Shown here one piece after another: positions 15,340 to 21,219 of a DNA stretch of 24,222 nt. Source of the DNA: Baffinella frigidus (taxonomy: Eukaryota; Cryptophyceae; Cryptomonadales; Baffinellaceae). Both the position numbers and the translations under genes were made by a program. The stretch lies in contig MU646624.1 of assembly GCA_026770585.1 (NCBI GenBank), forward strand, positions 379,428-403,649, given 5' to 3'. The notes under the pieces are model-generated. The model worked only from the letters and a program-made list of their open reading frames with translations. It was not told the origin of the DNA and did no database searches. The first letter of the stretch is position 1. Every line of letters starts with the position of its first letter.

Positions 15340-15815
15340 GGGGGGGTTAGGGTTTAGGGTTCAGGGTTTAGGGGTCCCGGTAGCGTGGGGTCGAGAGGCG
15401 TGGAGGGTGGGAGGTGTTCTGGGGGGGGGGGTCATCTGTGCACTTTCATCTCCACAAAAGTATTAATTAATTGCTTTTGGCGCAACGAAATTTACTACAC
15501 AAACGCTCTACTCATACTTTTATGAGCAAATCGTGTAGTAATTTTCGTTGCCGAAACGCAATTAATCAATACTTGTATGGAGATTAACTTGAGATGGGCA
15601 TCTCCAGTCTGGGGGTGGTTGTACGTAGAGACGTAGAGACGCGACGGGGGGGGGGTTAGGGTTTAGGGTTTAGGTGTCCGGGTAGAGTGGGGTCGAGAGG
15701 CGTGGAGGGTGGGAGGTGTTCTGGGGGGGGGGTTCCTCTGTGCACTTGGGATGGGCTTCGCTCAACCATCCCCAGAGTCTGGGGATGGTTGTTCGTAGAG
15801 ACGTAGAGACGCGAC
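15340..15815. repeat. Tandem duplication A/B; copy A holds a MITE, copy B is uninterrupted
   Basis: GGGGTCGAGAGGCGTGGAGG and GTGGGAGGTGTTCTGGGGGG occur at 15387 and 15688, both continuing to CTCTGTGCACTT or CATCTGTGCACTT. Beyond it, CTGGGG(G/A)TGGTTGT(A/T)CGTAGAGACGTAGAGACGCGACG occurs in both. Copy A is split by the element at 15446. Confidence 0.9.
15446..15586. mobile_element. MITE with 4-bp TSD (ACTT), TCATCTCC/TAATCTCC ends
   Basis: 141 bp, TCATCTCCACAAAAGTATTA ... CAATACTTGTATGGAGATTA. ACTT at 15442-15445 and 15587-15590. Core AACGAAATTTACTACACA / CGTGTAGTAATTTTCGTT. The empty site GTGCACTTGGGATGGGC is at about 15737-15755 in copy B. Confidence 0.95.
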
Positions 15816-15934
15816 GCGGCTGATGGGTGCGACCTTGCTGGTTTGTCATGAGGTGAGGGTGTTGGGCGTGACACCCCAACCCCCTCGGATGCACTACTTG
15901 AACCAGGCCCTTCCAGGGTGTGATGGGCGCGACC

Positions 15935-16080
15935 TGTATGGTTTCTGGTGGGTGTGTGTACGACGGGGTGTATCTTATAAATTTCGAAGAGGAGAATTTC
16001 CCCTCCTCCATGACTTTTTAACGATTTTTCGTATTTCTTGTTTCTGGTGGGTGCGTGTCCGACGGGGTGTATCTTGCTAC
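15935..16080. repeat. Duplicated GTTTCTGGTGGGTGYGTGTM segment
   Basis: TTTCTGGTGGGTGTGTGTAC (15940) and TTTCTGGTGGGTGCGTGTCC (16040) are each followed by GACGGGGTGTATCTT. Between them lies an AT-rich stretch with the hairpin GAGGAGAATTTCCCCTCCTC. A third GACGG(G)G(A)GTATATT trace is at about 17137. Confidence 0.75.
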
Positions 16081-16084
16081 CAAC

Positions 16085-16195
16085 AGGTTATGATCCTGCT
16101 CGTTGTGCAGCACAGCGAGATTTATCAACAACGACTAGCAATTTAATTAATAATTTCACGCGGCGGGCGCACGTCGAAGCGCAACTGAACCAAGA
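16085..16195 (+). pseudogene. AHVEAQLNQ exon-like module with upstream intron-like repeat
   Basis: An AT-rich stretch (CAACAGGTTATGATCCTGCT ... TAATTTCACGCGGCGG) leads into GCGCACGTCGAAGCGCAACTGAACCAAG (AHVEAQLNQ). The same order (CAGGTTATG..., GATTATCAA..., CGCGGCAGGCGCACAT) is seen at 16429 and 17155. The acceptor AG is lost here (CGGCGGG instead of CGGCAGG), so this copy looks inactive. Confidence 0.4.
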
Positions 16196-16249
16196 TGGTT
16201 TGAGCGTCACTCGAGTGGCAGGCGTGTGCAGGGTACATTGTGCAGGGTA

Positions 16250-16370
16250 CAGGGGTACCTCGCTCATCAGAAACCGTGCCCCCCCCTAGGACCCTACAGT
16301 AGGGCTATGCCTAGGGCCCTGTGGTGGTCCTGGGGGGGGGGTGCGGTTTCGTATGAGCGAGGTACCCCTG
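16250..16370. mobile_element. Family A MITE copy 1 (CAGGGGTACCTCGC ends)
   Basis: 121 bp. The left flank is TA (16248-16249) and the right flank TG. Arms CAGGGGTACCTCGCTCATCA and GTATGAGCGAGGTACCCCTG. The centre has CCTACAGTAGGG and a poly-G run. Confidence 0.88.
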
Positions 16371-16518
16371 TGCGCCTCGTGTCTCACGCTTGCGAGTCTG
16401 ACTTTCGTTCGGCGCGCGGCAGGCACAGGTTATGGTCCTGACCGTTGCCTACAATACAGAGAGATTTATTAACAACGATTATCAATTTGATACACAATTC
16501 CGCGCGGCAGGCGCACAT

Positions 16519-16700
16519 CCACTCGAGGCTATATCTGTACGAACAGATTCATAAGTCAATTACTGGATTATTGCCCAGGAAACACGCCAAAAGTCAGCAA
16601 ATGATCACGTTTCCGCCCGCTGCGCGGGCGGAAACGTGATCATTTCCCCATAATTTAAAAAATGTCCTTTTAATGTGTTCGCATGGATAGCCTCGTGTGG
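16519..16700. mobile_element. MITE CCACTCGAGG...CCTCGTGTGG inside an exon-like module (2-bp TSD AT)
   Basis: 182 bp. The left half reads CCACTCGAGGCTATATCTGT, then AAGTCAATTACTGGATTATT; the right end is GTTCGCATGGATAGCCTCGTGTGG. A central palindrome, TGATCACGTTTCCGCCCGC / complement, lies at 16602-16642. It splits GCGGCAGGCGCACAT|ATCGAGGCGCAGCTGAACAA; intact versions at 17061 and 17252 show a single AT at the junction. Confidence 0.92.
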
Positions 16701-16769
16701 ATCGAGGCGCAGCTGAACAAAGATGGTTTGAGCGCACGCGTGACTCGATTGGCAGGCATGCGGAGGGTA

Positions 16770-16869
16770 TCCCTTAAGTGACCAACGGGCGAATAATCGC
16801 CCGTGGAAGCCCTAGGCAGGTCATAGGGCCCTACCGTAGGGCGTATGCGCCTACTGGCCACTTAAGGGA
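16770..16869. mobile_element. Family B MITE copy, TA flanks
   Basis: 100 bp, TCCCTTAAGTGACCAACGGG ... CTACTGGCCACTTAAGGGA between TA dinucleotides (16768-16769, 16870-16871). Inner GGGCGAATAATCGCCC hairpin and CCCTACCGTAGGG. The uninterrupted flank (GGAGGGTACATTGTGGAGGG) exists on the other strand at about 18264-18288. Confidence 0.93.
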
Positions 16870-17067
16870 TACATTGTGGAGGGTACGCCGCGTGACGGCT
16901 GGCGGTGTTGGAATGGATGCGAGCACCTGCCTGGGTGACGGGTGGCAGAGACCAGGAAGTGTGGGTGGCAGAGACCAGGATGTGTCTCACGGCTTTCTAC
17001 GGGTTGCTGGGGGAATCGGGGGTGTCTGGTCCCGCGTGTCTCACGGGTTCGGCGCTTGGCGCGGCAG

Positions 17068-17110
17068 GCACACATCGAGGCGCAGCTGAACAAGGTGCAT
17101 GACATGCTGG
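17068..17110 (+). pseudogene. AHIEAQLNKVHDML exon-like module, upstream tandem copy
   Basis: GGCGCGGCAG is followed by GCACACATCGAGGCGCAGCT and GAACAAGGTGCATGACATGC (AHIEAQLNKVHDML). A G-run expansion (GGGGGGGGGAGGGGGGGGGC) replaces the rest. It is 191 bp upstream of the intact copy at 17259. Confidence 0.45.
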
Positions 17111-17258
17111 GGGGGGGAGGGGGGGGGCGTGTTTCTGACGGGGAGTATATTACTTACAACAGGTTATGATCCTTCTCCTCTCACAATACATATAGTTCTT
17201 TATAAACGATTATTAACTCTATTAGTTATTATTTTTATTAAAATATTTCACGCGGCAG

Positions 17259-17354
17259 GCACACATCGAGGCGCAGCTGAACAAGGTGCATGACATGCTC
17301 GGGGGGGAGGTCGAGCCCGGCCGCGGCGCTGAACCCCCGAGAAAGCTTCTCCAG
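17259..17354 (+). CDS. Exon-like 32-codon module AHIEAQLNKVHDML... (partial CDS)
   Basis: Acceptor-like ATATTTCACGCGGCAG precedes it, after an AT-rich pyrimidine-containing stretch, and CTTCTCCAG|GTTGCG ends it. It is exactly 96 bases. The peptide is AHIEAQLNKVHDMLGGEVEP then GRGAEPPRKLLQ: a short amphipathic helix, a Gly/Pro linker and a basic KLLQ end. I do not recognise the family. The first half is repeated at 16170, 16511 (MITE-split) and 17068, and the second half (EVGPGRGAEPPRKLLQ) at 19342. A MITE at 17395 follows 40 bases later. An AAG|GTGCAT donor would alternatively end the exon after AHIEAQLNK. Confidence 0.45.
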
Positions 17355-17394
17355 GTTGCGAGCCCCGACCGCGAGAGCAGATTGAGCCCCGCTT

Positions 17395-17572
17395 CCACAC
17401 GAGGCTATCCATGCGAACAGATTCATAAGTTAATTATTGGATTATTGCCCAGGAAACACGCCAAAAGTCAGCATTTGATCACGTTTCCGTACGGATGTCC
17501 GTACGGAAACGTGATCATTTCCCCACACATTTTAAAATGTCCTTTTCTGTTCGCATGGATAGCCTCGTGTGG
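17395..17572. mobile_element. MITE CCACACGAGG...CCTCGTGTGG (2-bp TSD TT)
   Basis: 178 bp with arms CCACACGAGGCTATCCATGC and its exact complement. The interior is close to the element at 16519, but the central palindrome differs: TGATCACGTTTCCGTACGGA / complement (17476-17517). TT flanks both sides. Confidence 0.9.
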
Positions 17573-17671
17573 TTGGGAGGATCACATTTTCCTGTGGTTT
17601 TGCACGAGAACCTCCTGCGAACCTCGAGATTCTCGGAGAAGGGAGGGTGAGCCCGGCCGCGGCGCCGAATC

Positions 17672-17757
17672 CTTTAGGTCCTTTAGGTTTTAAATGCTCC
17701 CAACATAGCCCAACGACACGCCCTTCCGTAGAAAGGACTGCAGAGAAAGCATTTTTG
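17672..17757. repeat. Dispersed ~80-bp module, reverse orientation copy
   Basis: CCTTTAGGTCCTTTAGGTTT, then CTCCCAACATAGCCCAACGACACGCCC and TTCCGTAGAAAGGACTGCAG. The same order occurs at 18668 and 23136. The reverse complement (CTATGTTGGGAGCTCGAAG ... CCTAAAGGACCTAAAGG) is at 18512, 20018, 20654, 21811 and 23370. Frames such as LSLQSFLRKGVSLGYVG derive from it. Confidence 0.8.
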
Positions 17758-17834
17758 CCTTCGATTCGCGTTTAGCTCTCCAGTGCAGAGGCTCGTGAAG
17801 AGGGGATACAGGGTGGCTCTGTTGGCCCTTCTCC

Positions 17835-17890
17835 GAGAATCTCGAGGCGAGCTCTTGCAGGTTGCGAGCCCCTCCCGCGAGCAGATCGAG
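17835..17890 (+). pseudogene. Fragment of the (K/E)LLQ|VASP exon end
   Basis: CGAGGCGAGCTCTTGCAG|GTTGCGAGCCCC resembles the end of the module at 17354 and its following bases, including GCGAGCAGATCGAGCC (compare GCGAGAGCAGATTGAGCC at 17371). The start is unrelated. A MITE is inserted after GATCGAG. Confidence 0.4.
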
Positions 17891-18049
17891 CCACGCGACG
17901 ATGCCCTGTGTATCAAATCGGCCTGTTTTCAAAGTCAACTCACCCACAAATCTGTCAACTTTGCGCGGATTCCAAACAAAAATGTTTTTGTTAGTGCAGG
18001 GATGATAGAAAGACGGATCGGATATGGTTAACAGGTTATCGTCGCGTGG
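17891..18049. mobile_element. MITE CCACGCGACG...CGTCGCGTGG, 4-bp TSD (CGAG)
   Basis: 159 bp. CGAG at 17887-17890 and 18050-18053. Only the outer ~12-25 bp pair well. The interior AAGTCAACTCACCCACAAAT, TCTGTCAACTT and a GATAGAAAGACG trace are shared with 18791, and the first part with 14771. Confidence 0.82.
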
Positions 18050-18180
18050 CGAGCCCCCTTGGGGGGGGGTATGCGAGAGCCACGTTTTCTTCTGGTGGTG
18101 TACGAGAACCTCCTGCGAAGCTCGAGATTCTCGGATGGGGGGGTGGAGCATAGCGCCCTTGAGGAATCTCCTGCGGGAGA

Positions 18181-18345
18181 AGCTTCGGTGTTGGAATGCA
18201 TTCCATGCGAGCACCATTCGCAGCTGCTCGCATGCATTCCAACACCGCCAGCCGTCACGCGGCATACCCTCCACAATGTACCCTCCGCACGCCTGCCAAT
18301 CGAGTCACGCGTGCGCTGGGTGACGGTCTCTGCCACCGTGGGTGG
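18181..18345. repeat. Foldback plus inverted copy of the 16735-16920 segment
   Basis: GTGTTGGAATGCATTCC ... GCATGCATTCCAACACC forms a hairpin (about 18189-18247). From there to about 18315 the + strand is the reverse complement of 16735-16920 without the B element. From about 18348 direct-orientation similarity to 16968 resumes (GACCAGGAAGTGTCTCACGG). Confidence 0.8.
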
Positions 18346-18447
18346 CAGCGACCAGGAAGTGTCTCACGGCTTTCTACGTGTTTCTGGGGAAATCGGGGGT
18401 GTCTGGTCCCGCGTGTCTCCTACGGGAGGCGCTTCCTGGAAGCATGC

Positions 18448-18533
18448 CAGAAAAGGCATGATGCTTCCTTTCGCTAGGCGGGAGGGGTTCGAACCCTTCC
18501 CGCCTAGCGAAAGGAAGCATCATGCCTTTTCTG
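18448..18533. repeat. 86-bp hairpin with 40-bp arms
   Basis: CAGAAAAGGCATGATGCTTC and CTTTCGCTAGGCGGGAGGGG pair with the complement at 18494-18533, with at most one mismatch. The 6-base centre is TTCGAA-like. The right arm starts the dispersed module copy at 18512. Confidence 0.9.
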
Positions 18534-18735
18534 CAGAACAAGTTCCGGTGTCCTCCGCCTATGTTGGGAGCTCCAAGGACCTAAAGGACCTAAAGGAGCT
18601 GAACCCTCCAATCGCTCAAATAGCTCCACCCCTTGCCTGAGGCGGGCCTGTCTTCGGCGCCGACCTTGAGGTCCTTTAGGTTTTAATTTCTCCCAACATA
18701 GCCCAACGACACGCCATTCCGTAGAAGGGATCTGC
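18512..18735. repeat. Dispersed module, a direct and a reverse copy about 70 bp apart
   Basis: Direct copy 18512-18597 (TGCCTTTTCTGCAGAACAAG, TCCGCCTATGTTGGGAGCTC, CCTAAAGGACCTAAAGG). Reverse copy 18668-18735 (GGTCCTTTAGGTTTTAATTT, CCCAACATAGCCCAACGACA). Together they form a loose inverted pair. Confidence 0.75.
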
Positions 18736-18790
18736 AGAACCTCCTTTGGTAGCTACACCAGGTTGCCAGGCTTTCCACCTTGCTCAGCCC

Positions 18791-18947
18791 CACGCCACGA
18801 TGACCTGTGCACCAACTTGGCATATTTTAAAAGTCAATTCACCCACAAATCTGTCAACTTAGTCCGGATTCCGGACAACAATAGTTTTAGTAGTGCACAA
18901 ATAATAGAAAGACGCAATCAAGTTGGTACACAGGTCATCGTGGCGTG
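18791..18947. mobile_element. MITE CACGCCACGATGACC..., 4-bp TSD (GCCC)
   Basis: 157 bp. Arms CACGCCACGATGACCTGTGC and GTACACAGGTCATCGTGGCGTG. GCCC at 18787-18790 and 18948-18951. Interior AAGTCAATTCACCCACAAAT, CTGTCAACTTAGTCCGGATT. Confidence 0.88.
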
Positions 18948-18987
18948 GCCCGAACCCCTAGGTTTGGGGTGTAGAGTTGAGGGGGTA

Positions 18988-19104
18988 CAGGGGTACCTCG
19001 CTCATAAGAAACTACCTCCCCCTAGGACCCTGCAGTAGGCCTATGCCTAGGGCCCTGCGGTGGTCCTAGGGGGGGGGGGGGTTCTTATGAGCGAGGTACC
19101 CCTG
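18988..19104. mobile_element. Family A MITE copy 2, TA flanks
   Basis: 117 bp with CAGGGGTACCTCGCTCATAA arms. TA at 18986-18987 and 19105-19106. The right TA is also the left TA of the family B element that follows. Confidence 0.93.
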
Positions 19105-19106
19105 TA

Positions 19107-19206
19107 TCCCTTAAGTGACCATAGGGTGAATATTCGCCCTAATTCGCCCTAGGCAGGTCCTAGGGCCCTACCGTAGGGCGTATGAGCCTACTGGTCACTT
19201 AAGGGA
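19107..19206. mobile_element. Family B MITE copy, TA flanks, abutting family A copy 2
   Basis: 100 bp, TCCCTTAAGTGACCATAGGG ... CTACTGGTCACTTAAGGGA, with TA at 19105-19106 and 19207-19208. Very similar to the copy at 16770. Confidence 0.93.
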
Positions 19207-19239
19207 TACATGGTGCCAGGCCGTGGTGGTAGTAATGAA

Positions 19240-19275
19240 GGTCTCTCTCTCTCTCTCTCTCGGTGGGGGGGGGGG
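19240..19275. repeat. CT microsatellite and G-run
   Basis: GTCTCTCTCTCTCTCTCTCT followed by CGGTGGGGGGGGGGGTG. Frames across it are artefacts. Confidence 0.9.
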
Positions 19276-19341
19276 TGTATGTGGTTCCGTGGGATGGGCG
19301 ACGATAGCGAGAGGGGGCTTTGGATAATATAAGGGATAGGG

Positions 19342-19389
19342 GAGGTCGGGCCTGGCCGCGGTGCCGAACCTCCACGCAAGCTCTTGCAG
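19342..19389 (+). pseudogene. EVGPGRGAEPPRKLLQ exon-end module
   Basis: Forty-eight bases reading EVGPGRGAEPPRKLLQ, one residue different from the second half of the module at 17259, with CTCTTGCAG|GTTGTG at the end. The AHIEAQLNK half is absent. The donor is followed immediately by the long heptamer tract. Confidence 0.45.
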
Positions 19390-19915
19390 GTTGTGAGCCT
19401 GCACCCTGCACCCTCAACGCTACACCCTACACCCTAAACCCTAAACCCTAAACCCTGAACCCTAAACGCTACACCCTAAACCCTAAACCCTAAACCCTAA
19501 ACCTAAACCCTAAACCCTAAGCCCTAAACCCTAAACCCTAAACCCTAGACCCCAAACCCTAAACCCTAAACCCCAAACTCCAAACCCCCAACCGCTACAC
19601 CCTACACCCTAAACCCTAAATCTTAAACCCTAAACCCTAAACCCTAAACCCTAAACCCTAAACCCTAACCCCTAACCCTAAACCCTAAACCCTAAACCCT
19701 AAACCCTAAACCCTAAACCCTAGACCCCAAACCCTAAACCCTAAACCCCAAACTCTAAACCCCCAACTCTAAACCCCAAACCTTGAACCCTAAACCCCAA
19801 ACCCTAAACCCTAAACCCTAATTTCCCAACCTTGCACCCTAAACCCCAAACTCCACACCCCACACCCTAAACCTTAAACCCTCAACCCCAAACCCCAAAC
19901 CCTGAACGCAAACAG
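19390..19915. repeat. 526-bp CCCTAAA-type tract between an exon end and an exon start
   Basis: Starts GTTGTGAGCCTGCACCCTGC and ends CGCAAACAG. The interior is almost all CCCTAAA with CCCCAAA, CTACACC and CTAGACC variants. The GT and AG positions coincide with the ends of the flanking coding-like modules, so it may be an intron filled by telomere-like DNA. Confidence 0.8.
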
Positions 19916-20008
19916 GAGGCAGTGCTGGAGCTGCTGAAACTCTCGTCAACAATCCGCACCTCCAACTCAAATATCGCCTCGGGACGCATAGGCCCGCCTC
20001 GTGATGGA
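19916..20008 (+). CDS. Exon-like module EAVLELLKLSSTIRTSN (partial CDS, low support)
   Basis: After AACGCAAACAG the frame reads EAVLELLKLSSTIRTSNSNI and then ASGRIGPPRDG before a TAG at about 20009. The start EAVLELL is similar in kind to EQALLEGE at 13300 (a Leu-rich helix). The IGPPRDG end resembles the GVIGPPQ segment of the 2.4-3.7 kb array. No donor is evident before the 20-bp tandem repeat. Only the leucine-rich start argues for coding. Confidence 0.3.
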
Positions 20009-20066
20009 TAGATAAGTTCCAGTGTCCGCCTATGTTGGGAGCTCGAAGAACCGAAAGGACCTGAAG

Positions 20067-20225
20067 GATAGGCCCGCTTCGGGATGGATAGGCCCGCCTC
20101 GGGATGGATAGGCCCGCCTCGGGACGGATAGGCCCGCCTCGGGATGAATAGGCCCGCCTCGGGATGGATAGGCCCGCCTCGGGACGGATAGGCCCGCCTC
20201 GGGATGGAAAGGCCCGCCTCGGGAA
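20067..20225. repeat. 20-bp tandem repeat GGCCCGCCTCGGGATGGATA
   Basis: Eight consecutive units, with GGGAC/GGGAT and GAATA/GGAAA variants. Single related units are at 19991 and about 20276. A dispersed-module copy (20018-20066) separates the first unit from the array. Confidence 0.92.
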
Positions 20226-20304
20226 TGTTATTCTTCTTTCAGCATAATAGAGAGGTCCAAAAGTCTAACTGTCGATAGGCCCGCCGCGGGACGGATAACC
20301 CCTA

Positions 20305-20423
20305 CAGGGGTACCTCGCTCATAAGAAACCGCCTCCCCCTAGGACCCTACGGTAGGCCTATGACTAGAACCCTATGGTGGACCTGGGGGGGGGGGGCGCT
20401 TTCTTATGAGCGAGGTACTCCTG
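20305..20423. mobile_element. Family A MITE copy 3, TA flanks
   Basis: 119 bp. TA at 20303-20304 and 20424-20425. Left arm CAGGGGTACCTCGCTCATAA, right arm TTATGAGCGAGGTACTCCTG (one mismatch). Confidence 0.9.
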
Positions 20424-20425
20424 TA

Positions 20426-20522
20426 AGTGGCGAGTAGGCTCATATGCCCTACCGTAGGGCCCTAGCTAAGACCTGCCTAGGACCTCTGTGGGTCGTTTTT
20501 GACCCGCTGGGCACTTGAGGGA
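20426..20522. mobile_element. Family B MITE copy, left end missing, abutting family A copy 3
   Basis: Begins AGTGGCGAGTAGGCTCATAT directly after the TA, lacking TCCCTTA. Ends GGGCACTTGAGGGA with TA at 20523-20524. CCCTACCGTAGGGCCCTAG centre. Confidence 0.75.
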
Positions 20523-20644
20523 TAATAGAGTGATGCAAAAGTCTGCCTGTCGATACAGGTGTAGGTCCGCTTCGGGACTCTCTTCGCGGGGGGGCTGAAT
20601 GTAGATGGTGTCTGCCGCAATCCTCTGTACAAGGGGGCTGAACG

Positions 20645-20735
20645 TAATCCGAAAGGAAGCATGCCTTTTCTGCACAACCAGTTCCGGTGTCCGCCTATGT
20701 TGGGAGCTCGAAGAGCCTAAAGGACCTAAAGGACC
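20645..20735 (+). repeat. Dispersed module copy
   Basis: CCGAAAGGAAGCATGCCTTT, TCTGCACAACCAGTTCCGGT, GTCCGCCTATGTTGGGAGCTC and repeated CCTAAAGGA. The upstream GGGGGCTGAACGTAATCCGA also precedes the copies at 21790 and 23345. Confidence 0.8.
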
Positions 20736-20766
20736 TGTGTATGTCTCTGTTGGTACACAACGCGTA

Positions 20767-20884
20767 CAGGGGTACCTCGCTCATAAGAAAGCGCCCCCCC
20801 CCCTAAGACCACCATAGGGCCCTAGACACAGGTCTACTGCAGGGTCCTAGCGGGGTGCGGTTTCTGAGGAGCGAGGCACCCCTG
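20767..20884. mobile_element. Family A MITE copy 4, TA flanks
   Basis: 118 bp. TA at 20765-20766 and 20885-20886. The right arm GAGGAGCGAGGCACCCCTG carries two changes. Confidence 0.88.
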
Positions 20885-20983
20885 TAGAGTGCGCCTGTTC
20901 GGCAAAGAGGTGTTGGTGGGTCTGGCCACGGTACAGCCCCCCTTTCCGCCTTCTGCCGCACCAAAAGTAGACAGTTAGAGTGC

Positions 20984-21137
20984 GACTCCGCCTCCCCCTA
21001 AGACCCTACGGTAGGCCTATGACTAGAGTCCTATGTCGTCCTGGGGGGGGGGGGCGCTTTCTTATGAGCGAGGTACCAGACATAGGGCTACTGTAGGGTC
21101 CTAGGAGGAGGCGCTTTCTTATGAGCGAGGTACCCCT
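20984..21137. mobile_element. Two broken family A copies in series
   Basis: A copy lacking its left arm (CCTCCCCCTAAGACCCTACG ... CTTATGAGCGAGGTAC, to about 21077) runs into the right half of another (GGGCTACTGTAGGGTCCTAG ... GAGCGAGGTACCCCTG, to 21137). TAGAGTGCGACT occurs on both sides. Confidence 0.7.
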
Positions 21138-21219
21138 GTACATGTAGAGTGCGACTGCAGACACCCCCGGGAGCCAATCGCAGGTCGGCCGCGGTGAGAG
21201 AGTGTGTTTCTGGTGTGCG

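Noticed and set aside
15966-16040. Bacterial-type promoter or terminator signals in AT-rich patches
   Set aside because: The surrounding architecture is eukaryotic, and hairpins here belong to repeats.
17690-18274. 194-codon minus-strand frame
   Set aside because: It crosses a MITE, an inverted segment and the dispersed module; no domain recognised and no homologous frame in the sister segment.
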